A stretch of 64,000 bases of DNA from Lucifuga dentata (GCA_014773175.1 VXCM01000307.1:1-64000), one strand, 5' to 3'. Shown: positions 50,454 to 61,457, numbered from the stretch's first letter. Translations and numbers: made by a program. Notes: generated from the sequence alone by a model not told the origin.

Positions 50454-52446
50454 ATTCAAAATATTACCTCTTCTGTCACTGCCAAGACACACTATCAGTC
50501 ACTCGAGAAATTACCAGGGCTGAGGACGGATAAAGAGAAGCTGGGCCGCATCAGTCCAGCAATGAGCTGCGACTGGATAAATTAAAGTACTTAAACAATG
50601 TTGTTTTGATGTTGTTGAGACATAACAGACACTCATGGAACACATATGAAGAAAATAAAAATGTACAAGAAAAACTGCCCTGCAATCTTTGCTGAATAGT
50701 TTCCTGTATCGATAACACTACCTGTAAGCACTAGTACTGTAAATGTACATATTTTCACTCGAAGTTTGAGGAACCCATTTCTCACATTTTCCCCATCACC
50801 TGTGCATCACTGTCTTGAATCTCTAGCTTTGAAGCAGAGCCTTGTCATTACTAAATTTGCATAAAATCTGGTGAGAACTTGAAGTATTACATAGGAAAAG
50901 TGTTCATTTATCATTAACCACATAACTGTACATAAACGAATGCACTGAATGGGTTATCACTAATTGGATCCTTTATGCACTTAAAATCCATCTTTGAAAA
51001 AAAAAAAAGAGAGGAAGAAAGTGATAAAAACCAGGAAACAGAGAGGCTGGATCAGAGGGAGAAGAAGAGGTCTTGGTGTGAACAGTAATCAGAAGCAGCC
51101 AGCAGGGGGGACAGGGAGAGTTGGTGGGGTCAGAGCAGAGCACCACTAAGCAGCCTTTCTCTTCATTAGCAGCCTCTCTAAGGGGGGAGTCAGTGGCCTA
51201 CCTGTCCACCAGATTATTGAACCGACTAACCAGTGGCTCCCACCCCATGCACACACTCCCACACACTCTCCCCTCTCTGATTCCCACAGACCCAGAGGAA
51301 TCACGACCTAGCTGCAGCCTCGCTGACAACTTTAACTTTTTCTTTAACCTCACGTAGCACTGCTGGGCTGAACTGGGGCACTGAGTCAGTGCATAAGGAG
51401 GACATTTATCTCTGTAGTTTCACCATTATTTTATTTGAAATGAATACATTAGATAAAGTTTCTGTCAAGTTGTTGTCAGATGTTTTGTTGGGTTTTTTTT
51501 TTCCTTGTTTCTAATATTCAACAGCACATTAACACGTATATGCTCTAATACTTCACACAAATGTGTGTTATCTGACAACATGTGAGAGACAAAGACAGAA
51601 ACACATTAATAAAAAGGAAAACCAATATTTTAACTTCTGGGACCGGATAAAGGAGTTTTGTAGAATCCCGGTCTGGCAGAGAGAAAGCAACATAGAGATA
51701 AAACTATTGAAATGACATTCCTGGAATGTAAATTGACATTCTTCACTATAGTTGCAACACCAGCAAAAACTCCTGAAACATTTCCCTAACACACACTGAC
51801 ACGGCCAAAGCATTCACACTGATTAAAGTGTGGTAGCACTTTTGTGGTACTTTAAAGTGGGAGCATTCAGCTCAATCTCTCTGTCTCTTTCTACCCCTCT
51901 CCTTCCTTTCCCTGTCTCCTGAAGCATTTAGATATGTCCATGCTGAAATGTGTTACACTGACATGAAATGCCTCTGTGTTCTGCTTGTGTTCTACTGTCA
52001 CAGGTTGGCTTTGAGCTCACCGAGTTTCTCTTTAGAGGTCAACCGTAACACAGGATGCATAAACAGGCAAAAACTGTCTAGGACCACAACATGTATTTTC
52101 CACAAAAAAACAAAACACACATACATTGCCAAATTCTGTGTTCTTCAGCTCCAATACACACAGGCCAATAATGTAAAAAGCAAGTTTAAAAATCTTTTGT
52201 TTGCACTGATAAAGAAACATTATATTTCATAACAAAAATCTCAGCTAAACCTGTTTCCTTTTGTATAAGCTATATTTCGATGCACTCTTTTACAATCAAA
52301 AATCAACCAGTACAAGTAAATATGTATTTTAACAAAGCTATAAAACATTCTGCACACAGGAGCACAGAGTAGTGTTTCATCACAGTGATTTTAGGCCTGA
52401 AATAAGCAAATGTTGCTTTCAGCTACAAAATAAAGTCTGTTTGTCT

Positions 52447-52480
52447 GAGATGTTTGTTTATTTATTTAAACAAACATCTC
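52447..52480. other. Perfect 13-bp stem hairpin
   Basis: GAGATGTTTGTTT and AAACAAACATCTC flank ATTTATTT. Confidence 0.7.
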
Positions 52481-53002
52481 ACACATTTTTAATCATTAAA
52501 TTTAACAATGTGTTCATAGAACACTTAACTAAATTATAGGTTTCTTTTGTCTTTCTGAAGTAGTTTGCAAATACTAAAGGCCTAAATCTGCAGGTATTTT
52601 CAGTGACTTATGACAACAATATTATGTAGCAATTTTTTTTTTTTTAAAGTTAAATTCATAAACTGTAACTGTTCACATTTGGCTTTTAAGCATCACTTTT
52701 TTAAGATTTAAATTTGTCTTTGGTTCACAGACAATTCAACACATTCAGAGTTGGATGAAAACTACAAAACTATAATGACAGAGGGTAATATTTTACTCAC
52801 TTACTACTAATATCAATTATTCTAGTTTTCATTCCAAAATAAGGCCTTAACTGGCCATTTCTGATCTTTCAAGACAAAGAGGGAAAACAAAATGGAAACA
52901 TTAAAAACATGCAGAAAAGTTGACTGCATAGAGGCCTGTTCAGAAGTTTAAGTTTAATGAATCAAATACAAGTGGGGGAAAGAAATTACTCTTATTAGTG
53001 AT

Positions 53003-53022
53003 TTTTTTTTTTTTTTTTTTTT
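53003..53022. repeat. Poly-T run
   Basis: About 20 T, upstream (plus sense) of the candidate bnc2 exon. Confidence 0.85.
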
Positions 53023-53146
53023 GATGAGATCAGAAGACAGATCAAGAAAAAAGTGGTAATAAAAAGTTACCAAATATTTAATATCTTCCAGTAAAGTACC
53101 TTATCTGAATAACTTAAGTAAGCACAAGCTGAAAAATCATATTTAC

Positions 53147-53540
53147 CATTGCTGCATGTTGTATCTGACAGACCCCGGGGCTCCTGGCGCTTCTCAAACT
53201 TGGCGTCCTCAAAAAGTATGATTTCGCCCTCAAGTGGGGAACTTTTTCCTCTTCAGTACTGTGCGCTATCTGGCCGCCTTCTTTTCAGAAAGTTATCATT
53301 CTCATTTATGACGCTTTAAGATATGAAACGGAAAAGAGTCTGTCTTTTTATCCCAAGAATCAGCCTGCCCAGGTTGCTTCAATGAGAAAAACGTGCGTCA
53401 AGACGTTTGGAAACGCGTCGGTCTCACGGATAGGAACGCACGACCGCGACACGTTGTCCCTTCTTTCTTCCAAATCGTAAAGTGAAGAAGTAGAAGAGAG
53501 ACAGTGGGGATCGCTGACAACCAGGAGCTGTGTTGTAGCT
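53147..53540 (-). other. bnc2: Candidate bnc2 exon 1 (5' UTR plus initiator ATG)
   Basis: On the minus strand a donor reads GCAGCAATG|GTAAAT, placing the exon end at 53147 and an ATG (53147-53149) as the last codon of the exon. Its -3 base is G. A second ATG sits 8 bases upstream (53155-53157) in another frame. The exon lies in the most CpG-rich stretch of the window. BNC2 (basonuclin 2, a zinc-finger nuclear protein) and CNTLN are divergent neighbours on human 9p22, and the gene at 61 kb looks like cntln, so a minus-strand bnc2 first exon is expected here. The identification rests on synteny and architecture, not on protein similarity, because essentially nothing is translated. The 5' end is arbitrary. 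Confidence 0.42.
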
Positions 53541-53900
53541 GATTGTCCTACCTTGAGAAAAACGCCAAAAAAAAAAAAAACNTCCTACACTCCTCCGTTG
53601 ATTTCCTCCTGCCGAGTCAGCTCTGCGCGCCGCGGAGAGCTGCGGACAGTCCGGGCTGGAGAGAAGGTGGCTTCTGTGATAAGTTGGGTGAATTCAGAGC
53701 AGTGTTTTACCCCACGCCGTGTGACTGTAACCCGAGTGACTGTGGGTGCTATGAGTTGATTGACGATGTTGTTTCAGGATGAAGAGTCACGTCTTTGTGC
53801 GGCCAAACCTTTAGCCCCAAGATCAGAAAACGCCAAAGTCGCGCCTACAGTCTGTGGAACTCTCAAAAAGCTGCAAAGACTCTGTGATTATTTTCCCTCT
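53150..53900. promoter_or_regulatory. CpG-rich promoter-like island
   Basis: CpG density is clearly higher than in surrounding DNA. Runs such as AAACGCGTCGG, GACCGCGACACG and GCGCGCCGCGG occur between 53395 and 53650. It covers the candidate bnc2 exon 1 and its upstream side. A single N at 53582 after a poly-A run marks an assembly joint. Plus-strand ORFs across it are chance frames. Confidence 0.5.
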
Positions 53901-54539
53901 GTGTGCATTTATTTCACAAATATCGTATTACTAAAAAATAATGAGTATAACCACTATTAGTTTCCCTTAATAAAAATGAGTGTAGCCAGCAAGTAATACT
54001 GAATTTAAAAAAAAAAAAAATCCTACTTCGCCTAACTTGTTTTGGTGATACACACTATTTCATTTAATACTAATAGCAAACTTTCACTTTTTCACTTTCT
54101 TCGCCGAGCACGTGTATGCACGCCCCTGCGCGCGCACACTTCTCCATATGCGCTTTAGGCACTTGGAAATAGTTTATGGTTTCCTTGTACTTACACAGGG
54201 ATGTGAGGACACTGAATTCATAATTTGTGCCCCTCAGATCCCTCAGAAGTGGGCACTCTCATTAAAGTTTTATTGTGACTTGTTTTTATGAGGATTTGCT
54301 CAACATTTGACTGAGACATCTCAAGAGTGAAGAGCTGAAGCAGTGAAGAGTGTGTGTTTGAGCATAGAGTGAGGCAAAGAAAGACATACAGCGCTCCTCA
54401 GAGTAACTGCCTGCCCGGCTCCTCCACTGGAGAGAGCCAGCTGAATCCCAGGGCAGTCATTTCTATCAAGTAAAGCGTCTGGAAGCCCCACTTGCATGTT
54501 TGGTCAAGGGGTAAATAATAGATCAGGGATTAGGCTTGT

Positions 54540-54680
54540 GTAGAATTCATTCCAGGGTAACAAGCTACTGGGGTCCCAGCATATGCATATTCATTCCTTG
54601 GCCAAGGCCGTGGGAGAGCGAGGACCATATGCCTGTTTGTCAGAGGGCTTAGATTGCTAATTAAATGAGATATTATACTT
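54540..54680. promoter_or_regulatory. Candidate conserved non-coding element near the bnc2 promoter
   Basis: Unique block with CAGCATATGCATATTCATTC (POU/octamer-like palindrome) and GATTGCTAATTAAATGAG, about 1.4 kb upstream of the candidate bnc2 exon 1. Confidence 0.3.
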
Positions 54681-54963
54681 ATGTGAGCAACTAAACAAAG
54701 CCTTTAAAGGACTGTCCAGAAGAATAGGTGTTTATTGTAAGTAAGGTAAGGTGATGTAATTAAAGTAATTGTAAGTTTGTATAGACCTTATTTGCTTTGA
54801 TGTTTAAATTTGATTTTTTTTTCTAGCCAGCAGTTTATTAACCACATGGACACCAGTAGTATGAGTAATATTGTGACATGCTGCTCATAAAAGTGAAACA
54901 TGCTCTGATGTCTTTTTTTCATTTATTAGCATGTCGTCAAATATTTATATTTGATGTGCTTAA

Positions 54964-55544
54964 AGGACCATACTGGCAAGTTTTCATGTTTAAGCCCAAT
55001 AATATATACACCCTGCACACATGTTACTTTACTGACAACCAACTTCCAAAACATAAAACCATATTTTAGTTTTCCTTATATTTTCCAAATCCCCTAATCT
55101 TTCCAAATGAAATCCGTTGATACACCCACCTTAAATTTCAGTGAAGTGCCTTCTAACAGTTATGCACGATTAGAAAGCATGGTCGTTTTAATTGCTCTGT
55201 AAATGCTGTCTTCTCCTGGGACTATATTTCCTGGCAGAGACATACATGTCCTCCATGCAGCTCTGTGTTGGATCAGCTAACTAAAATTACTTTGACAAAA
55301 ACAATGTAATAGACAGTGTTCGCTGTAATAGATTACTTATCTCAAGCAAGTTTTATATCTCTACAAGTTGATTTTTTAATGTCCTGAATGAACTGAAACC
55401 AATGGCAGTCTGGAAGGTAGGAAAAACTATTCTAATATTTACTGCTCCAGGAGTAGTTGTTTTGGGAAATGGTTTTTAGTAATGTAACGTGTATGTAGGT
55501 TGTATATATTGGGTTCAAACATGCAAAACCACTGTTTTGGTCCT
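54964..55544. mobile_element. TTAA-flanked inverted-repeat (MITE-like) element
   Basis: Left end AGGACCATACTGGCAAG and right end CTGTTTTGGTCCT are inverted copies, and similarity extends inward about 110 bases (54964-55070 against 55440-55544, with small indels). TTAA flanks both ends (54960-54963 and 55545-55548), as in piggyBac-type targets. The ends could also be read with a TA duplication, which would suggest Tc1/mariner. No transposase is seen in the middle. The arms differ by roughly a fifth of positions, so the copy is old. Confidence 0.65.
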
Positions 55545-56619
55545 TTAAATACAGGCAAAATCAAAGTATATACTGCCCACAGAAGTGTACTGGTTGTTGT
55601 CGACTTAATTTATACACCATGGATTACTATTCATGTATGCACATTCTTGGTAGGGAAGGAGAGGATATGTTTATCTGTCACTGTGACAGGATCCCACTGT
55701 TCACTAATTACCCAGCAGGATCACTGATAATAAGCTATTGAACCTGCTACTGAAGTGTTCTACCTCCTGGGATGGCTATCAGCTGCTATACTACAGTTGT
55801 GGATCCATCAAAGCCACAGAGGTCCTCCTGTTCATTAAGATCTAGTCCTGCTGCAGTGTGGAAAGGTCAGTTTGAATGTCCCCAAGAACCCTGAGGAGTT
55901 TTCTTGAGATTGTCTCCTAAGTTCTCCTCACCAATCAGGAGACAGATTTATTGTTTCAAAAGTTTTCTTTATTAAATTCACATGTAAAGTAACATTTTTG
56001 ATGCCTTACATTCTTAACATAATTTCTACTATTGTGCTATCATCATGATCACCGTTACTAATTTCAGGCATTTCTGTGTCTCCAGTGTTTTACTTCAGTC
56101 TCATATCTCATATGGGGAGTAGTATAGGTGTCTATAAAAAGACAAATACTTATTTCATCTACCAGATGTTTTCTGACTGGATACCATTTACTCAGGGAAA
56201 TCAATGTCCCATGTCTTCTGTGTATTCACTCACATTCAAGTAAAATATGAACTTAAACCCATCACCTTACTTACTTAACCCATTCACCAAGGAAAGTGCA
56301 AGCTCCCTAGCAGAAGCCCAAGAGAAATTGTCTGACTAGTTCCCACAGATCCCAAGGGGCTAAGGGACTGAGGGTGGGATGGTGTACTAGATGGGGTTAG
56401 TCGTGAAAGAGCATGACCTAAGGTGTTGTGGTACCATGAGTGCACAAGATCACACACATACACACATACCCTTTTTCTTTGAAGAGGTGGGTCATGTTTG
56501 GATCAATTCCTCCTTTATGAGAGCTCTTTCAGGGATAGGACCAGAAGGTCATCAGATGGAAGTCAAGCAGAGATCTGAGCCATCTCACTGGAGCTATGAC
56601 TGAGGTCAGGATATAACAA

Positions 56620-56642
56620 GGGGGGGGGGNGGGGGGGGGGGG
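56620..56642. repeat. Poly-G tract with N joint (56630)
   Basis: About 10 G before and 12 G after the N; a potential quadruplex-forming run if real. Confidence 0.75.
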
Positions 56643-57052
56643 TGGATCACACACAGAAATATGCCTTTAGAGGAATGTGTGACATCACATGCATACTGAG
56701 ATGCACATGATGAAAAAAGTGTAACATCTGTGATGAGGGAGACATTGAAGAGGAGGAGTGGTAATCAATGGTTTCTCTGTCATGGGGTTTTGTAAGGTCT
56801 CACAGGATCCAGCATGGGGATGGCTCATGCTTGAGGTCAAAAGCAGCTGATAAATCTCTCTGGGACTCCACTAAGATACATAAATTCCCTCTTCATGTCA
56901 TAGCTGGAATAGAAGTATGCATCAAAAGCCCAACATGTCAGTGTCTGAACATGAATTTACTGAGCAATGTCAAATGTTTGTGATGGCCAATTTCAGTTAC
57001 AAAAGCCTCCCAGGTGGATAATATCTGATATTATTATCTATTTATATTCAAC

Positions 57053-57103
57053 AAGAAAATATTAAGAGAAATAGAGTCATAGAATATTAAGAAATAGAAT
57101 CAT
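57053..57103. repeat. Imperfect 23-bp tandem duplication
   Basis: AATATTAAGAGAAATAGAGTCAT is followed by AATATTAAGAAATAGAATCAT. Confidence 0.55.
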
Positions 57104-57367
57104 CAGCTGAGCTGCAAAGTGACTGTGTTCAAAGCTTCACTGTAAGTCTCATGTTGGAGCCTGTCTCATTTCCATGCAGAGGGAGTGACATTCTACTAAA
57201 CACCGTTCAAGTTCGACATCCCCACTGACATTTGTACAACCAGTGTTTCTTTAAAGCTGGGGATTGTGGCTCTTTAGTATCTATTGTCATCTCTCCCAGT
57301 TCTCAGGCTCTTTCCCCCTTCAGCATCAAAGCTAGGTCACATTAACACAGACAATATCCCCACTTAC

Positions 57368-57424
57368 CTGAGGCAGCAGGCGGAGACAGTGCCTCCTGAA
57401 TTCTCCATGGAGTGTCATGTTTTT
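57368..57424 (-). other. Candidate exon with consensus splice sites (possible alternative bnc2 5' exon)
   Basis: On the minus strand, CTGCAG precedes a 57-base segment that ends CCTCAG|GTAAGTG, a near-perfect donor. Frame 1 is open for 19 codons and includes ATG in the context AAAACATGA. The acceptor side has a poor, purine-rich upstream tract, so it may instead be the 3' end of a first exon or a chance site. It points the same way as the candidate bnc2 exon, about 4 kb upstream of it. Confidence 0.25.
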
Positions 57425-59341
57425 CTGCAGGATGTGCCTCTCTTCTTTCCTCTGTCAGCATCAGCACACCAGGGCTTGTCATTTGCTTTGTGAATTTTTC
57501 ATGCAGGTGTATTTGCATGATCACAGTTCTGTGTCACTTTTCCTGGTAGATTAAATGCTGTCTAGCACTTGAACTTCGCTTTGAGTCTGTTGAGGCAGAA
57601 CAGAAATGAGAAGAGCATGCTCATTGGGATTATCACTGCAAGAGCTTTCTCATTTCATGAGGTGGCTCTTCACGTTTAAATAGTTGTACACTTAGACTTT
57701 AGGGACCCACAAAGACAATTTCAAAGAGTCATTTCTATGCATTTGCTACAGATACCTCTGAGTCAGATAGAGGATGTGACATCCTGGAAATTAATTAAAC
57801 AATGCTATATTGCTAGAGTCTCCCCTCTTGCAATACCATCGGAATCATAACAAAATATGAATAATCTAATGCAGTGCAATTAAAAGTGAGGTTGTGCTGC
57901 TAAGTTACTAAGATCTATTTGTAAACACTTTCCATTGACAATGTGAACCAATGTTATAACCATCCATGATAGTTTGAACTCCTGGAAAGTATCTGAAACA
58001 GAACTGAGTTTGTCACCTCTCTCCAAACACTGCATGGATCACAACAGTGACAAAAAGATTAAAGCTATGATTTAATAGAAATCAGCTTTATAGATTAAAA
58101 GGCATCAGTTTTATAGATTTGTTGGAATAGCTACAGTATGAATTCGCACAGGGTGAATCTCTTTCCAGACACATCCACAATTTCTGTGCCTACCAGGAGA
58201 TATTATTGAGCAATGATTTAAATATTAATTTTGAATTTCATTACAATAAGACAATATAATACAGTGATCTTTAGATGATAAGTTTAAAGCTATTAATGAA
58301 ATAATTATAAACTGGTTAAATATAGGATATTCCTGAACATTTTTATTGTGAAAGTGAACAGCTATGACAGATTTAGTCATTCACACTCACCATTGTTTTT
58401 GATGTATGTCTTAGGGATATATTTTTGAAAGAAGACAATAGAAATAATGTTGTATCCTGTTTGGCTCAGCAGTGATCATTCAAATGTCCTCAAAATATTC
58501 TTTTAGTGGATAAACTAATGTAAGGACATAATCAAATCATCATAGGACAATGAAAGGTAGCAATATTAAAGTACATTTGAACTCATCAATATCATGTATT
58601 AAAATAGCAAGTACGTTTGCACATATCTAGCTCTTTTGATAATTCTGCTGGCTAAATCATGTTTAAACTGTTTCAAACACTCAATAAAAGTTGAAAGAAG
58701 TAAAATCAAATAATGACAGATTTTGATTTGTGCATGGATGTGAATTCTTTTCTTTTCTTTTTTATTCTAAATGCAGGAAGCACATCTTTGGTGAGATGAA
58801 AAGAGACTTAGCTTAGAGACCTTTTATGTGCCTTAATGTTCTTAGATCTGGATTAATCTGTCATTAGTGGGACAGACAACAAACACTTAAAAGAGGGAGA
58901 TATATGCTGCTTCAGACATAAGAAAGAGCAGCATCAGGTACTGTCAAAACATGGTGGAACATGCCTGTGTGTAAGATGTAAGCAACTGGAAGTGTCGAGG
59001 GCCAAATTACATGTATTTGATGATGAAAGAGGAGACCGTAATAAGATGATCCCTTTAGACTTTTCCAGCTAGGTAGTATGTCTTTATTTGACATTTTTAA
59101 AATGGGAAAATAGCATGTTTAAATTGGGGTGGTGTCATACAATTTATTGGATAGTTGAAGGTTTTGTATAAATGAAATTTTGCCTGACATCTTGGCACAG
59201 ATTTTGTCAGCTAAGAATTAAATTATGAATCTGCAGAAATCGTTGGACTTTGTCCATAAGAAGAAGTTGTCAAAAAGAGGCCTAAAAGGGGGATACAAAC
59301 TTTGGACTTTTTGATGATACATGATAGTAATTATTCTAGTG

Positions 59342-59342
<1 letters not shown>

Positions 59343-59402
<60 letters not shown>
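59343..59402. repeat. (CA)n(GA)n compound microsatellite
   Basis: About 18 CA units then 11 GA units. Confidence 0.9.
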
Positions 59403-59579
59403 TGTCAGTTCAAAGATACCATGTGTCTGTTGTGTGTCTAAACGGGTAACAGGGCCAGCAGATGTGCATTAGGTACCAGTCTACTGCCTCTAAAATTGTT
59501 CCACAAATGAGGATCTTAATGAGAGGCAGTGTTTGTGGGTCAAGGAACAGCCTAATCACGCTAAGTCAATTGCATTTTT

Positions 59580-59584
<5 letters not shown>

Positions 59585-59642
<58 letters not shown>
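59585..59642. repeat. (TG)n(AG)n compound microsatellite
   Basis: About 20 TG units then nine AG units, 183 bases from the CA/GA compound tract. Confidence 0.9.
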
Positions 59643-60088
59643 CAGATGAACCAACATTTGTCTGATTGAAGAGGAGTGCCAGCCCTCATGTTTCTTCATT
59701 TCTCATCTCTTGCCGTATCTGGCCTGACACTTAAGTACATTAGCCATACAATGTGGAGTTGTCTTGTCTCAGCAGCCAAAAGATGTCAAACACATGTCTT
59801 TGTTCATTTGTGACATTAAGTTTCTCGAAGTCCTCACTATAGATTCAAGATTAACCCTCTGGAGACTCAAATGTTTTTCGAGAAAATTCTTCATTCTTGA
59901 AAGAATAAAAAAAAAACATCCAATCTAAAAAATGGAGCCAAAAAAAGTTCTAAAATAAGTTATAAAACATTGTCAGTTTTCTATTTGATTCTAAAATATT
60001 CTGGAAAATGAAGGAAAGGTTCTAATTTATCATTGTGACTTTTGACTGCAGATGGTTAAAAATGTATCACTAGTCATAGTCTATAATA

Positions 60089-60089
60089 A

Positions 60090-60152
<63 letters not shown>

Positions 60153-60191
60153 GTTGTTGTTGTTGTTGTTATTGTTGTTGTTGTTGTTGTA
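60089..60191. repeat. (TTA)n then (TTG)n triplet microsatellite
   Basis: About 21 TTA units followed by TTG units with one TTA interruption. It lies on the 3' side of the LINE relic (minus orientation, reading (CAA)n then (TAA)n), so it may have expanded from the element's tail. Confidence 0.9.
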
Positions 60192-60227
60192 GTAATAGTT
60201 CCATTAGTAGTAATTTTATTTATTTAT

Positions 60228-60503
60228 TTATTTTTTCATGTGAAACAACTTTAGTGGAGACCTTGTTTTGAACATATAACATTTTGTCATTAAAATAACA
60301 AAGGTAACAATGATCTGAAAACAGTTACTCTCATGCTGAAAAGATACTATTAAGTGTTTAAAGTAAAAGTATCTGAACTTCCAATAAAACTAAAAATATA
60401 GGAAGCAACTAAGTTCTTGCCAAAATTTCTGAACATTGTTACAACGGCAAAAAGAATGCATAATAGTTTCATTCCCTATATTATAGAAGGTACACGGATC
60501 TGC
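60228..60503 (-). pseudogene. Decayed L1-like LINE ORF2 C-terminus
   Basis: The minus strand has a 92-codon frame with a single internal stop (codon 38) and a final TAA. It opens with a degraded zinc-binding motif of the kind found at the C-terminus of LINE-1-type reverse transcriptases: DPCTFYN...NETIMHSFCRCNNVQKFW, compared with the usual C-x-F-C...ET..H.F..C..V..FW. The second Cys is Tyr here. Upstream, the words INKWALQI continue the match in another frame, so a frameshift lies near 60503. After the stop come AAAT repeats and then (AAC)n/(AAT)n. The element is 5'-truncated and inactive. The family is judged from motif pattern only. Confidence 0.6.
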
Positions 60504-60616
60504 AATGCCCACTTATTAATAAAATAATTTCCAGGATACATTGAATGTTTCTAGGATACATAGAATGCAGTATTTTTAAAATGTACCTCCTTGGCTTAAT
60601 GGGGTATACGTATTTA

Positions 60617-60618
60617 TT

Positions 60619-60663
<45 letters not shown>

Positions 60664-60664
60664 G
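60617..60664. repeat. (ATC)n microsatellite
   Basis: About 15 ATC units, ending with a GTC variant, about 90 bases upstream of the cntln promoter-like region. Confidence 0.9.
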
Positions 60665-60719
60665 TCATGTTAATAACAAGTAATTTCGGGTGAAATTTAT
60701 TTGGATTGCTTTGATTTTT

Positions 60720-60860
60720 CATAATGCCGCACATCATCGGGAACTGTCGTGAAATGACGTAAAGAAGTTGACGCGGAGGGACAGAAGCGAAAAACAGCGG
60801 GCTTGTTTAAAAGGAGAAAGGCGTCTCGGAAGTTGTTGACAGAAGGCTAATTCACTGAGA
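60720..60860 (+). promoter_or_regulatory. Probable cntln promoter with CRE-like site
   Basis: CpG dinucleotides cluster here against an AT-rich background (GCCGCAC, ATCGGG, GTCGTG, GACGCGG, GGCGTCTCGG). A CRE/ATF-like TGACGTAA lies at 60755-60762. No convincing TATA box is placed. The position, 5' of the predicted first exon, supports a promoter role, but this is inference. Confidence 0.45.
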
Positions 60861-61153
60861 AGGTTTTTTAAAAAGAATGTTTTGTGGTTAATGTGCTGTG
60901 AATACTTTCATTATTAATACATTATTAAGCGTATTTCAGTGGAACCATGATATGACGTTTAGGGCTTGGACTTGTTGTCATGGTTGTCAACAGCAGAAAA
61001 GAGAAACGGAGTGCACGATATATGTTAGCTTAGCGATTTTATGCTTAGCTATGGTATGTTAGCTTAGCTAGCTACGTTAATTTTATCTTAGAATAAATTG
61101 TGCCGTTATTCCTGTGATATCGATAGCTGCTGATTATCAAGCTGTCTAAACAG
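60780..61153 (+). other. cntln: cntln non-coding exon 1 (5' UTR), 5' end approximate
   Basis: A strong donor, AAACAG|GTAAGAG, ends an exon at 61153, and the coding exon's acceptor follows 296 bases later. The 5' boundary is a guess: the CpG-rich GC-box-like sequence at 60750-60830 is the most promoter-like part. The interval contains several ATGs with short frames (near 60886, 60946 and 61021), so either transcription starts closer to 61100 or upstream ORFs exist. Transcript data would settle the 5' end. Confidence 0.45.
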
Positions 61154-61449
61154 GTAAGAGACGTCTAGTATCTTTAAAACGTTAGCTGCTTGTATCTCCG
61201 TGCTCTACGAGTGTTGGTTAATCTGTGCACAAAATCTGATTAGTTTACGATATGTATGAATCACAGACTCCCTATGTCATTGTTTAATTCAAAAAGATAA
61301 AACAGAATATAAGTCGATAAGCTGTCAGTGTCTTTACTGCTGTGATACTAACGGGTTGGTTATGCACAAGCCTCTTATTCAGTAAGTGTTATGCATTTTA
61401 TAAACGGTGCCCAAATAATGTCAGTTGTTGTTTTTTGCTTCCTTTAAAG
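61154..61449 (+). other. cntln: cntln intron 1
   Basis: A short intron of 296 bases, bounded by GTAAGA at the donor and a T-rich tract ending TTTAAAG at the acceptor. No gene or repeat is seen inside. Confidence 0.5.
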
Positions 61450-61457
61450 CTAAAAAT

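Larger units (their letters stand above)
44454..53140. other. Non-coding stretch, no gene seen
   Basis: AT-rich unique DNA with the inverted repeat at 47304, the hairpin pair at 48356-48437, poly-T joints and few microsatellites. This interval is clearly poorer in dinucleotide repeats than the first 43 kb. Confidence 0.5.
1..53144 (-). other. Putative bnc2 intron 1 (whole left part of the window)
   Basis: No coding exon could be recognised on either strand over about 53 kb. I looked in particular for the early basonuclin 2 segments (AHLGP..., DWPAYFKV..., the NLLFRMSQ region) on the minus strand and saw none. If the exon at 53147 is bnc2 exon 1, this is a very long first intron, in keeping with the huge early introns of the human gene. 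The alternative is intergenic DNA. Confidence 0.35.
53901..60719. other. Divergent intergenic spacer
   Basis: Non-coding sequence between the two candidate promoters. It holds a CNE-like block (54540-54680), a TTAA-flanked inverted-repeat element (54964-55544), a G-tract with N (56620-56642), a candidate minus-strand exon (57368-57424), two compound CA/GA microsatellites near 59.4-59.6 kb and an L1-like relic (60228-60503). No intact gene is seen. Confidence 0.5.

Noticed and set aside
53543..53960. Plus-strand ORFs over the CpG-rich region
   Set aside because: They start in a poly-A/N joint and have no recognisable protein; CpG-rich DNA is stop-poor.
59343..59642. CA/GA and TG/AG compound tracts as an inverted pair
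   Set aside because: Only the simple repeats are shared; the flanks are not complementary, and (CA)n(GA)n is not the reverse complement of (TG)n(AG)n.
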